Source of the DNA: Owenia fusiformis
Lineage: Eukaryota; Annelida; Polychaeta; Sabellida; Oweniidae
Assembly: GCA_903813345.2 (NCBI GenBank)
Contig: CAIIXF020000011.1
Location: forward strand, 7,590,571 to 7,654,570
Direction of reading: 5' to 3'
DNA length: 64,000 nucleotides
The position numbers and the translations under genes are program-made. The notes below the pieces were generated by a model. That model was given only the letters and a program-made list of their open reading frames with translations. It had not been told where the DNA came from and did not search any database. Shown piece after piece: positions 1 through 11,306 of the stretch (positions are counted from its first letter, which is position 1; each line of letters opens with the position of its first letter).

Positions 1-940
1 GCAGAAATACATATCCATACGATAATCGAGTGAATCAGATAACAGATTTTTCGAAAACCTGTCTCGTGCTAAGAGTGTAAAAACTTGTATTAACATGCTC
101 AAAAGTGTCAATGTGCACATCAATGTCAAGCTAAATCAATGTTCTGTCTAAAACAGGTACCTGATCTACTCAAAACAGCTTGTCATTCGCGTATACACGC
201 TTAGCAAACACGGCGAAATGACCTGAATCTTGGAATTTCGTTCGAGAGCTAGTAATGTTTGCTCCGGTCTTCGTCATAAGTGTTCATCAGACTTCACGCA
301 TGCGCAGGAGAAAAACCATTAACCAATAACGTTTATAAATCAATTTTGCGCATGCTCCTTACAACGGTAAAGAAATTCGTATTTATAAACGAACCAGTTT
401 GAGATAACCCGATATCAGTCGGAGAAATCGGACGATCTACGAAACTCACTTCAAAAAATCAAATGCGGAATGACGGCGTATTCTACTATGTTTGGATCTA
501 AGATTTTCAGTATAGATAAAGTCTTTTATGATCTTTTGAATGAGGTAAGTCTCTAGTTCGAAAGACAATCGTATCAACTTGAACAAATGTTGAGTTTTGA
601 CGAAAAAATTTAACATGCGCAGAAGTCCCATTTTCGTTGTACCATATTGACTGAATTGGTGAAGTAGAGTGATACATGTTATTCAGAACATAGGATATAT
701 ACAAAAAATGATTATACCAATGCTCCTATTTTCTACCATAATGAATATAAATGATAATGAATGATAAATGTATGGCACAAGATATCATACATCGGTATTC
801 TTACTCAGGAGGATAATAATTATATCCGCAGGGAAATATGACCTTATTTGTTACATTTTCTGTTAACAAGTTTTTCCTTGAAATGACATTAAATCATCTA
901 CAGCAAAGACCAAACGAACCACAGCTTCAAGTCACATTAA
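1..940. other. Gene-free stretch, nothing recognised
   Basis: AT-rich sequence with only short, mutually antisense open frames (up to 65 codons) that resemble no family. GCGCATGC- or CATGCGC-type words occur near 300, 350 and 615; similar words lie in the promoter-like block near 25260. No inverted or tandem repeat was recognised. Confidence 0.5.
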
Positions 941-1459
941 TAGTAAAACCTGTATATCAAAACACCTTTCTATTAAGAACACCTCTCAATGTGAACACTT
1001 TTACTTGACCCAGTTTTTTTATCTCCCATTGTCTCACATATTAAGAAACCTTGAAATGTGAACACTTTTACTTGACCCAGTTTTGTTATCTCCCATTGTC
1101 TCACATATTAAGAAACCTTGAAATGTGAACACTTTTACTTGACCCAGTTTTGTTATCTCCCATTGTCTCACATATTAAGAAACCTTGAAATGTGAACACT
1201 TTTACTAGACCCAGTTTTGTTATCTCCCATTGTCTCACATATTAAGAAACCTCTCAATGTGAACACTTTTACTTGACCCAGTTTTGTTATCTCCCATTGT
1301 CTCACATATTAAGAAACCTCTCAATGTGAACACTTTTACTTGACCCAGTTTTGTTATCTCCCATTGTCTCACATATTAAGAAACCTTGAATGTGAACATA
1401 TGCTAATTTGAACACTTATAGCCAGTTCTATTAGCATTTGGATTAGGCAGGTTTTACTG
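941..1459. mobile_element. Pogo/Tc1-mariner-like MITE
   Basis: The left end reads TAGTAAAACCTG (941-952) and the right end CAGGTTTTACTG (1448-1459), followed by TA at 1460-1461. These are 12-bp inverted ends with one mismatch, close to the CAGTAAAACC-type termini of pogo-like Tc1/mariner elements. The subterminal sequence on the left (runs of AACACCT and CTATTAAG) also fits that group. There is no transposase frame inside, so the copy is non-autonomous. A clean TA is seen only on the right; the left flank has changed. Most of the interior is a 67-bp tandem array described separately. Confidence 0.62.
970..1397. repeat. 67-bp tandem array inside the MITE
   Basis: The word GTGAACAC starts at 991, 1058, 1125, 1192, 1259, 1326 and 1392, giving a spacing of 67 bp with the last one 66. 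About six units are present plus a partial unit on the left. Units are nearly identical and differ mainly at the junction, CCTTGAAAT in some and CCTCTCAAT in others, so the array is young or homogenised. The period is not a multiple of three and the units are not open in any useful frame. Confidence 0.93.
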
Positions 1460-1461
1460 TA

Positions 1462-4443
1462 CAGGGCTTTTTAAAAACTGATTGTGTCATAATTTTAATG
1501 CATATGACAAAACTAAAAGAAATGCATGATCTGAGAATCAAAAAATCAGAATATTTTATAAAAACAAACCACTTTCAAGTCACAGCATCTTAAAAAAATA
1601 AATCATAATGAGTGCATATTTCATTAATTTAAATCAATTTTTATTTCTATGTTCACGAGACTGTATCTCAGAATGTTTCAGGCTACTTAGTTCAAGACAA
1701 TAATACTATAATAGTACTTCATAACAACAGTGACTCATTGTAAAGCTATCTTAATGTTCCAACTAAGATTTTTATATTTTACAATTAGCTCAGGTTGGTC
1801 TTAGAGCAAGAAGCATCTGCTTACATATTACATACAACCTATGAAGGTATTGCTCTCTTGGCAAGTAACATGAAACCTAAGAAGTATTCACTTTTAATTG
1901 AATATCAATCATAAGTTGCCAAGACTACAGTGTAGCTTCAGATGCGGTTGTCATGGTAACAGATCTAAGCTATAATTCGCAAGATCTGAACTAGGCAATT
2001 AGTATTAATCAAAGAGGGGGGAATTCTCATTGAGAGATCACGGGATCAATTAACCATATTTTACAAAATATACATCAATAGGCCATGCTCCAATGAATCA
2101 ACATTTGAATAATGTAAATGTACATGCAAACCGCATCTGTGCCACAGTGATCTTTGTATATTCACAGCATTAAACTATGGTATGGATTTTAGTAAAATCA
2201 ATAGCTGTTTTAATATAGGAATCACATTGCTGGTATTACATTCACAACTGATCCTATTGAAAGTGATTATCTATGGCACAACAGTTGTTTATGATAGAAA
2301 AATCGTTTTTTTCATTTCAATGCAATTTATTGATTATGTTTTACTTACGCATCTGCCTAGTTTTATTAGTTTTCTCTTGATTGGAATAAGGGAGTTTAGT
2401 AATTGTAGGAATATAAACATACCATTAAATGATGCAGGAGAGAGGTTGGGGGTGGTACAATTTGCACAAAGCTACACCTTCTACCTTTAAATTATTGTAA
2501 TAACAAATAATCAAGTCAAGAAGTTAAGTCATTGGGTCAGTATTTAACATGCTTGACTCTGTTATGTTCTGAGTCGGCAACACCCCTGCAGCTTTCAGTC
2601 AGTCCCTTTGTTTTGATAGAATTTATCTTTGGTTGATTCTATTCCTAAACACATATTCATGAAGTATATGGTATTTCTTGTTTGTATGAAAACATATGAG
2701 GGGAATATCTGATATAGTCCAGAGTTTAATCATGTTCAGGTTACCTGGGCAGAGTGATGGAACTTATGAACTCACAGTATGGTTGGTTGATGCCAGTTAC
2801 ATTACACACCTGGTCAACTGATAAATTGCAAACATACCCGGGCAAACACATTTACCAAAGTTCAAACCATAAACTGATTTGGATAGAACTCGTTGGAATG
2901 TGTTTTTAGACTTATGTAAATGTATTGATGGCAGTCATCCATGCTTTGAGGTCTTAGAGTTTTGTCAATCAGTTCAGGTGAGCAAGTTGGTGATCGGACA
3001 TAGAAAGAGGACCCCTGGTTCTTATTCCCGACCCCGAGTTCCCTACCAAATGGCCTGCGAGTTGTACTAAAGCATGTGCAACAGGAAAAAAGGAGGAAAT
3101 GATAGACTGTAAGCTGAGTGAACTTGTGTGTTCATGCATTATAAAAAATTATCTAGTGAAAAATATGGTGTTTTTACATAAATAAATTTATAAATAAAAT
3201 GTTACATACCCCTGTTAGAAGTCTCAAGCTTCCTGGAGTTCTCTACCTTGATACCTAAACTGAACGCGTGTTGCAACTTTTCTGCAAACTTTTTTTCTGA
3301 CTTTCACTTTCGTTAGTCTCTTTTCAACAGCAGTTTACTGCTATTCTACGAGTTAAAAAACAGTTGTCAGTGCTTTAGAAGGGTTAAAATATAGTCAACT
3401 CTGAATATCCTTATTAGAGACACAGCATATAAGTCTGTGTTATGCTTATTTTAGCTCTTATTCATCGATCAACAGGTCGAACGTAAAACTTTACCTTTTC
3501 TACGTGACTGACGTCACATCCGGGATTCTCTGTTTTGATGTATGGTCTCGCCATCTATAATTATCAGTACTAAATAAAAATACAAAGCACACTTCTCTGT
3601 CACTTGCGGCCATGGCGTAGAATAATGGAAATAGCGTCATGAATCCCGGGACAATGAATCTCGGATCAAAGTACGTCATTAATGGTCGAAAATCAAAATA
3701 TTGACAAATTTATAACCTAAAAGGCCGAAAGATTATGCGGCAGATATTGAAACGGGGGTTGTCAACATATTGTATTAGCTTTGTTCTCTTAGAATCCGTT
3801 GAATCCTAAGCGATTGGAGTTGTTTAGATCACATAACGAATGATATGAAATTATGAGGATTTGAGTTTTTTCAAAGTTTATAATGGCGGCCAATGGGGGA
3901 TTTTAGCAAAATATCCCGAAAATTAAATCATTAAAGGGACAAAGTGCGTAAATGAAGTCTCATTTTTGATCGTCATAGTATTTCCAATGGATTAATAAAC
4001 ACCTGATCTTTCATAGTATTTGAATGATTAGATAATATTTTCAAACTTTGAACAGGGCCTTTAAAAAGTAAATCTATCAACACCTTAAAATTATCTAATT
4101 ATTCAATAAAGTCTCTTGTGTTACATGGAAATATGTGGCAAATGTTGAATATTGAAGTACAAACATATTGTTCTGTTAAATGATCAGAAAGTCCCAAAAA
4201 TCTGAAAAATAAGAATAAGTGGATGGTTCTGAGAATAAGTGGCTAATTGTTTACTAAGAGAAATAAATGTAACTGTTAATTTCATGAAAAATATAAAACA
4301 TGATACATGTCGAGTTTGAGGCTTTAAATAAATAGTTTACCTTAATGTTTTTTTAGTCATAAATTTAAAAAGCACAATACCTTGGGGGAAAGCGAGCTGA
4401 TTGGTCAGTTAGATGTAAGATTAAAGATTTATTATATAGCCTA
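1462..4443. other. Gene-free stretch, no element recognised
   Basis: About 3 kb of AT-rich sequence. The longest frames (2182-2490 and 2879-3070 on the plus strand) are hydrophobic or low-complexity and resemble no family. Near 3505-3670 there is a less AT-rich patch with TGACGTCA and CCGGGATTC words repeated in opposite orientation, possibly the eroded arms of an old palindromic element. No splice or promoter structure convinced me. Confidence 0.45.
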
Positions 4444-4920
4444 TACGAGGGGTGATCAATAAGTAATGTACGCTTTTTACACAGATGCTTTTTATAGACC
4501 AATCCCTTTGCTTTTCTTACTAGTGATACATCATTCAATAATCTATCAACTCTGAAGATTTGAAAACAAAACATTTAATATATTTTGATGTATCTGTATT
4601 TCCACGAAGGAGGTATAGGTACCCCGGGACTGACGTGGCGTCAAACATTCTGAAGCTATTTTACATAATGTGTACGTGTAGCTTGTTTAATATGCAATGC
4701 AGTTGAATGCAGGCTGGACAAAACAAACCATGCTGGTCATGAATTGCCCCATTTTGTTATGCCATAGCTTATTATTCACTATGTGGTATTCATGCCACAT
4801 TCATTCTACAGGGCCCTCCACATAGGTTCCATCAAGTGCTACATGTACATACTTTCTCATCCTCTTAACTCGTCCCAGTCGTTTACTTGACAGCAAACAA
4901 CTGGTCTCTTGGCCATCTTT
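4444..4920 (-). pseudogene. Mariner-like element remnant, transposase C-terminus
   Basis: TA followed by CGAGGGGTGATCAATAAGT at 4444-4464 looks like a mariner terminal repeat. On the minus strand, from about 4920 down to a TGA at 4801-4803, a short open segment ends in LDGTYVEGPVE, resembling the last residues of mariner transposases, which often end in a D-G-x-Y-x-E sequence. The catalytic core (HDN and the SPD-LAP region) is absent and no right-hand terminus was found. It is a 5'-truncated fossil. The roughly 360 bp between stop codon and terminus is long for mariner, so two remnants may be joined here. Confidence 0.5.
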
Positions 4921-5080
4921 CATTTACATTCATTCAAGACATGAATTCAGTTATACCGAAGGATCAATGTATTTATCTATCTGATTTCTGTCATTGATCT
5001 TTCAAACGTCAAACATTCAGGTATCACACATGTGTTGCATTCGGGTCGGATAACTGCGACCCAAGATACATATAATTTGT

Positions 5081-5509
5081 CGGTTGGAAAATGTTGTGTT
5101 TTTACACATTTCCTTTGATCATTTCCTCCCCTGACTTCCAAGAGTGTCGAAGATTTTTTTTGAGAATATGTTTAACCAGCACAATTGAGGTCTGTTGAAG
5201 ATTTAATAAGTATTAACATTTTGGCTATAATCTAAAAAAATTATAAGTGTATGTTGTCAACTCGAATGTACGTTGTCCCATTATTATCCAAGGACATCTA
5301 TCAATTACAGGGACAACGTACATTCGAGTTGACAACGCGCATTTTTGATTTTTTTCAATTACAATAAATACTCGAATATTTATTAATCTCCACCCGTCCT
5401 AAATTGTGTAGTATAGAGAAACATATTCTCATAAAAATAATCGACACTCTTAGGCAACAGGGGAAAAAATGATCAAAAGCAATGTGAAAAACCCAACATT
5501 TTCCAACCG
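5081..5509. repeat. Long imperfect inverted repeat (palindromic MITE)
   Basis: Two arms of about 200 bp face each other around a 30-nt loop (5280-5309). The innermost 27 bp (5253-5279 and 5310-5336) are perfect complements containing ACTCGAATGTACGTTG. The outer parts (CGGTTGGAAAATGTT at 5081 and its complement ending at 5509) have diverged by substitutions and small indels. No coding frame is present. It could fold into a long hairpin RNA if transcribed. Target duplications were not identified. Confidence 0.85.
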
Positions 5510-5796
5510 ATCAATTTTCGTGGGTAGATTGACTACGAAAAAAATTGAGCACCGTTCGAAAATCTTTTAACGTTATTAGAAAGTTAAATGTCTTCCTACA
5601 CGAATACACACGAAATTAAACATGAAATCTTTCAAGTATTCCCAAGATTAATTTTTTAAAACCTACATCACACCTGCATCATTGTCTTTGCTTAAAATCC
5701 GTTAAAAAGTGGCATCATACATCGAAAGTGTACTACGGTATTACGTAGATTTTGTCACTGTACCTTGTCGATGGTTAGGCGTAATGAATATCACTT

Positions 5797-6264
5797 ACCG
5801 TCCATCCTGCTGGAACCGCTGATCTTGTCTGTCAAAGCCTCTGCGTCTCCCTAGAGCTGCCCAAAACTTCCTGAGAACGGCAATATATCGATCTGTGTTA
5901 ACAGTTACAGTATTGCCGTTATCATCCTCAAACCAAAAGGGGCCAATGATTCCATGTTTGGAAATTGCAACCCAAGCAGTGCATTTAACAGAATGAAGGG
6001 GCCTTTGAAGTACTTCATCTGGAATTTGTGATCCCTAAAACACATTATTTCTTGAGTTTACATGTCCAGAAAGAAGGAATTGTGCTTCATCAGAAAACCA
6101 AACATTGTCTAAGAAATCTGGATTGTCATCAATTATGTTACTGAACTATCGACACATAAGAACACGATTGTCCGTGTCTTGTTGAGTCAGTTTATGCTTA
6201 ATTTGTATCCTATATGGATAAAGGTTGAAATCTTTCATTAATATTCTCCTGAGAGATTCACGCT
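5797..6264 (-). pseudogene. IS630-like transposase, catalytic-core fragment
   Basis: Read on the minus strand, this is the middle of an IS630-Tc1-mariner transposase: NLYPYRIQIKHKLTQQD, then VWFSDEAQFLLSGHVNS with the first catalytic Asp in FSDE, a HGIIGPFWFEDDNGNTVTVN stretch, and FQQDG carrying the second catalytic Asp. Two in-frame TAG codons (6146-6148 and 6035-6037) fall where related proteins usually have Trp. The frame stops just after FQQDG, so the third catalytic acid is missing. Its N-terminal half lies at 12291-12640, separated by the 6-kb insertion. The break at about 5797 is followed by GTAAGTGA. Confidence 0.85.
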
Positions 6265-6267
6265 TTA

Positions 6268-7400
6268 TAGGCCTGCAAATATCCCAAAATATGTGTTAAA
6301 AAGGGGTTGTTTAATGCACAAAATGGTACATGGCTCATAATACACCATTTTAAAGCTGTTGACCTTAGGATTTCAGAAATGATATTTTAAAAAAAATTAT
6401 CCCCCCGTTTTTTCAAAATCAGCTTGTTTCCATGGCAACCATTTTGATTTATTATTGTGTCTTAAAATACTTAATTGGCCATTGTTCAGCCATACCTTTA
6501 CCGATTTTTATGATTTTTATACCATATGATCGGCATTTGGATGCTTATTAAGAAAATCGGTATTTTATGCAAATTAGCCAATTTGCATATTTATTGTGAC
6601 GTCATAACTCTTTGTTTTAATACGAAAAACTTGGGTATAAGCGCCTTCTTAATATACATATCATGTTATAACGCGTATTTTACCAATTATCAAATATGTA
6701 TTGTATAACCGAACATTAAGAGATTAAAAAAGCTTCAAAACACTATATATTTCTGTTCTGTAGGGCCTATTGTACTAATGTACTATTGTACTGTTGTATA
6801 TTATACTGGTATGATGAGGATTGAGGTATATAGATTTTACGATAGTCTGGGAGCAAAAGTCCAAATAAGAGGTTCCGTGTCCTTTTTAGAGGCGAGCTAA
6901 GCGACATACATTTTTATGACCTATACGTGATACTTACCAAGAAAAATGATGTTGGCAATTCTGGATCCGCAACGGCGTTGCTATGGTAACCAAGTAGATA
7001 AGCCACGCCCACTTTTAGGGGCTCTTTTCAGTGTTTGGCCCATATCTTCGTCATTATTGCTCAGATTTCGATGAAAAACACACCAAATGGAAGGTAATAG
7101 ATAATGCAATCAAAATATATTAATTGGCAATTCTGAATCCGCGGTAGCGTCACTATGGTAACAAAGTAAATATGCCACACCCACTTTTAGGGGCTCTTTT
7201 CAGTGTTCGGCCCATATCTTCATCATTATTGCTCAACTTTAGATGAAATTTGCACCAAATGAAAGGTAATAGATAAAGCAATCATATATTTTATAAAATA
7301 TGCAATTAGGGTGATTTGCATCTTAATCATGACGTCATAACTGTTTGTTCTTGCATATTTTATCTTAATCATGATGTGAAATTATTGTCTTTAAAATGGT
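6268..7400 (+). repeat. Left inverted arm of the 6-kb element
   Basis: The outer 370 bp match the reverse complement of 11930-12287, including AATGGTACA near 6325, CCATGGCAAC near 6430 and TTGCATATTTATTGTGACGTC near 6580-6605. From about 6870 to 7370 there is a second block, present as two direct copies about 185 bp apart (GGCAATTCTG.ATCCGC near 6953 and 7124, each followed by GCCCATATCTTC), which matches the complement of 10385-10880. No coding potential; 6526-6708 and 7316-7516 are chance frames. Confidence 0.85.
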
Positions 7401-7721
7401 CAGTAATGCTTTCAACTAGTTTATTTCATTTAGTTGAGTTTATTAGTTTATTTCTTTCATACATTTATGGTCATAAAAATTTAACAAATGTAATGAAAGA
7501 TTTCCAATTCAGATAAAAATTTTAATTCATACTGTTGCTATGGTAACATCATGTAGCAAAACTGTCCGCTGTAAACAAGAATTCTTTAGGAAATTTACAT
7601 TTTGACCAGTTGACTGACATGTATTCTTTTTAAAATTTGATGACAAAATAATCTAATAACTCTAGCAAATTATTTAATTTGGATTGTGTTATATTATTAT
7701 GTCATGAGGGCAATTATTAAT

Positions 7722-7875
7722 CAGGGGTCCAGCCAGCTTTCAGATGGGGGGGGGCGATCGTGGCATGAGCAACCCAAAAATGTTTTTAAGATGAGTTTTA
7801 CAAAAATTGATGCAATTTCCTTCAAAATTGAGCTAAAAGCTTCAAGCCAAAAGCATTTTAACCCAATAATTACAA
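7722..7875 (+). mobile_element. Fragment of a CAG-TAGCCAGC type element
   Basis: Starts CAGGGGTCCAGCCAGC followed by a G-run and CGATCGTGGCATGAGCAAC. The next 110 bp (TTTTACAAAAATTGATGCAA and onward) match the reverse complement of 54770-54940, so the two are copies of one family. The right terminus is not recognisable here. It sits near the inner edge of the left arm of the 6-kb element and was probably an independent insertion. Confidence 0.7.
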
Positions 7876-8081
7876 CAGATTGAATGCACTAGTATTTCTT
7901 AAATAATTTTTATGTTTTTCTAACCTGGGTAGCATAACTAAGATAAAATTAGTTTTTGTTCAAGAGGCATCCCAAATACGGGACCTAATAGACACAAGTG
8001 CCCATAATAACATTTTGGGTGTGTAATTTTACACTGTCATTAACTTAAACTTAGTCTGTTTGTTATAATACTTAATAGGCA

Positions 8082-9880
8082 ATGATGGCATTCAAAAGCA
8101 CGATGCCCCATATGATCCAAAAAAGCATCCCAGTGCCCCATCCCAGTGCCCCAAAGCATTCTAGTGGCCCCTGTGGGCCCCCTAACTGCATTCTAGTGGT
8201 CCCTGTGGCCCCCCTAAGCAGCATACTTGCGGCTCCTATGACTCACAAAATCATCCTAGTGGCCCTCAGATGCCCCAAAAAGCATCCCTATAGCCCCCAG
8301 ATGCCCCCCCCCCAAAAGCATAATAGTGGCCCCATGTGGTCCTCTAAAGCATCCTAATTGTCCCCAGTGGCCTCTAAAAACATCCTAGTGCTTCTATGAG
8401 GCCCTCAAAAGTATCCTAGTACCCCTCTGTGACCCATGACATCAACCCAGTGCCCCCCATGTGGCCCCAAAACTTTGCCCAGAAAAGAATCTCAGTGGCC
8501 CCAAGTAGCCTCTTAAAGCACTCCAATGGCCCCAAGATCATTCTAAATGCCCCAAAAGCTTCCCAGTTCGACCCCAGTGACCCCTGAAAAGCATACTACT
8601 AGTATCCTAGTGGCCCCCAAAAGCATCCTATCGACCCCTGTGGCCCCAAAAAGCATCTCAATGGCCTCTAAAAGCCCCCTGTGGACTCCAAAATTATTTT
8701 ACTTGCCCCCAGTGCAGGCCTGTCAACTGTCCCGCAATTTGCGTATTTGTCACGCATTTGCTGAAGAATTTGAAGTCACGCCAGTTATTTTTGCGTGACA
8801 GAAAATGTCACGCAAATACGCATTTTACCTGGTAATTGTCAAACAAAAATGTTTCTGTAGAAAAATTTCCAAAAAAGATCGTCTACACAGCAAAAATACG
8901 AACGCCGGAAAAAAATGTACGCATTTAGTTCCGTCTTTTCACGCGAATTACGTATATGTCACGCATTCCGTTCGAAATTTTTCGAAATTTTTCGGCCCCA
9001 AAAGCTTCCCATTGCCCCTGCCAGTGGCCCCCAAAAAGCATACTAGTGACACCCAGTGGCCCAAAAAAGCATCCAAGTGGCCCCACTATGCCCCTTAAAA
9101 CCATCCTAGTGGACCCCGAAAGCATTCCCTATGCCCCCCTGTGGTCCCAAAAACCATCTCAGTGGCCCCAGGTGGCCTCCAAAAGCACTTCAATGGGCTC
9201 CAAAATCATTCTAGTGGCCCCCAGTGGCCAAAAAAACTTCCCATTTGCCGCCCCAGTGACCCCCAAAAAGCATACTAGTGACACCCAGTGGCCCAAAAAG
9301 CATCCAAGTGGCCCCATTATGCCCCCTATAAGCATCCTTGTGGCCCCTAAAAGCACCCTAGTGGCAATCGAAAGCATCCCATTGGCCCCCTGTGACCCCA
9401 AAAAGCATCTCAGTGGCCCCAGGTGGCCTCTAAAAGCACTCCAATGGCCCCTGTGGACCCCAAAATCATTTTAGTGGCCCCAAAAGCTTCCCATTTGTCC
9501 CTAAGTGGCCCCCAAAAATCATACTAGTGACACCCAGTGGCCCAAAAAGCATCCAAGGGGCCCCATTATGGCCTCTAAAAGCATCTTAGTGGCCCCTGAA
9601 AGCATCCTATTGGCCCCCAAAACCATCCTAGTGGCCCCCCGAGGCTGCCAAAAGCATGCAAATGGCTCCTCATGGACATCAAAAGCACCCTAGTGGCCCC
9701 CTGTGACCCCAAAAAGCATCCCAGTAGCCCCCCCTCAAACTTATCCCAGTGGAGCCCCGTGGCGTCCAAATGCATCCTAGTAGACCCCTGTGGTCCCAAA
9801 AGACATTTAAGTGGCCCTGGTGGCACCCAAAAACATGCAAGTGGCCCTCAATAGCATGGCAGTGACCCCCTATGGCATCA
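8082..9880. repeat. C-rich variable minisatellite
   Basis: About 1.8 kb of degenerate units of the form AGTGGCCCC..CAAAAAGCATCC. Units come in a long form of about 31-32 bp (with an extra CTGTGGCC or GGTGGCC block) and a short form of about 21-22 bp. A higher-order repeat is visible: CATACTAGTGACACCCAG recurs at 9039, 9271 and 9520, a spacing of 232-249 bp. Base composition is far richer in G+C than the surrounding arms. Several open frames of 60-172 codons run through it on both strands, but they change frame with unit length and are products of stop-poor repetition, not genes. Confidence 0.9.
8715..8995 (+). repeat. Dispersed repeat, copy 1 (CAGGCCTGTC family)
   Basis: Begins CAGGCCTGTCAACTGTCCC and contains TGCGTATTTGTCACGCATTT followed by an inverted echo TGTCACGCAAATACGCATTT near 8807. 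The first 140 bp match 17217-17355. It interrupts the minisatellite, which resumes at about 8997, so it inserted into the array. CAGGCC at the end and the short inverted TCACGCA words suggest a hAT-like MITE; no target duplication is clear. Confidence 0.7.
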
Positions 9881-10903
9881 AAAGATGTCTGCAAAAAACA
9901 AATGACCTTGAACTTGCAGAGGAATCTACTATTCTAGTATCTTCTTTTCTAAGAAATATAAAGAACTAATGATACAGTGCTGACATCTTCCAATATACTA
10001 AAAAACGTGCCATATTTGGGACATAGACACTAATGGGTTAAAGCTCTTCTTCTATCTAATGGTTCTATCTTTTTGGTTATAGTGGGGGTGGGTGGGTATG
10101 TTAATCCAATATGATGTTGGTGAATATGCCAGGTGAATCAGAAAATGCATGGATAATGTAGATTAGCTGACTGGCATACTCGTAATGGTATCATAGCTGC
10201 TTTTGTGATTATTTTCTTGAAATAAGGTAGAATTGCTCAAAATGATTCCAAATTGGTACCTTGTCCTTTCACATTCACCATAAAATGATTATGATTGATT
10301 CTCATTCCATTTCTTTACAAGTATGAATATCTAAGCGCAAATGCCAAAATAATAATTTCACAGATTTATATATCATGATTAAGATAAAATACACAAAAAC
10401 AAACAGTTATGATGTCATAATTAAGGTGCAAATCACCCTATTTGCATATTTTATGAACTGTATGATTGCTTCATCTATTACCTTTCATTTGATACAAATT
10501 TCATCGAAATCTGAGCAATAATGACGAAGATATGGGCCAAACACTGAAAAGAGCCTAAAAAGTGGGCGTGGAATATTTACTTTGTTACCATAGTAACGCT
10601 GCCGCGGATTCAGAATTGCCAACTTAATATATTTTGATTGCATTATCTATTACCTTCTGTTTGTTGTGAATTTCATCGAAATCTGAGCAATAATGAAGGA
10701 GATAGGGGCCAAACACTGAAAAGAGCCCCTAAAAGTGGGCGTGGCTTATTTATTTGGTTAAGTCGCGGACTCAGAATTGCCAACATCATTTTTCTTGGTA
10801 AGTATCACATATAGTTCATCAAAATATATGGCGCTTAGCTCGCCTCTTAAAAGGACACGGAATTACCTTTGCTCCCATACTAACATGTTCGTGATATTGA
10901 CAA

Positions 10904-11183
10904 TATTAATGCCGATCGTCAGTGTTACAAAAGCGAGGGATTAAATATGTGAAATGTGTCATCGTTAACATACCAAACCTAAAACCATCGACACATTCTC
11001 AAACTAGACTATCTCCCATAACTTCGAGCCAAATTATAATCCACATCGTGACTTATAAGTAGATGTAAATCGAGAAATAAAAATATCTTACCAAATTCAA
11101 ATCCCGGAAGTAGTTCAGCCATGATACACTGACGATACGTCTGTGTAACTAGGTGGGTAGCAGTGTCTTGGAAACAAAACTCA
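10904..11183 (-). repeat. Dispersed promoter-like repeat, copy 1
   Basis: Matches 37673-37940 over about 270 bp at a glance, sharing CACATTCTCAAACTAGAC, TCGAGAAATAAAAATATC, CCCGGAAGT and TGTAACTAGGT. On the minus strand it reads like a promoter and first exon: ACTTCCGGG (an ETS-type site) just after an ATG at 11122-11120, ten codons, then G/GTAAGA at 11092-11087. Copy 2 keeps the ATG and ACTTCCGGG but not the splice donor. What the parent element or gene was is unknown. Confidence 0.75.
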
Positions 11184-11216
11184 TTTGTATTCAGAATATC
11201 CAGTATATTTAAAATG

Positions 11217-11306
11217 TGGGGCGGGTCAATATAAAAATCAACTATTCTCTAAATTTTGAAAGTACGCCATGGAGTTTTATGAGTATACATGTATATCACG
11301 CTACAT
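11217..11306 (+). mobile_element. 3'-end fragment of the 24836 element family
   Basis: TCTCTAAATTTTGAAAGTACGC near 11250 and the following TTTTATGAGTATAC..ATATCACGCTAC match the right end of the element at 24836-25127. The terminal GCCACTG is lost, as is the left end. Confidence 0.7.

Noticed and set aside
941-1460. CRISPR-like array from evenly spaced repeats
   Set aside because: The whole 67-bp unit is repeated with no unique spacers; it is a eukaryotic tandem repeat in a MITE.
2182-2490. 102-codon hydrophobic frame resembling a membrane protein
   Set aside because: Composition is explained by T-rich DNA; no start context, no splice sites and no family resemblance.
8956-9474. 172-codon plus-strand open frame and overlapping frames on both strands
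   Set aside because: It follows the C-rich minisatellite; frames switch with unit length (21 versus 31 bp) and both strands are equally open, as expected from a stop-poor repeat.
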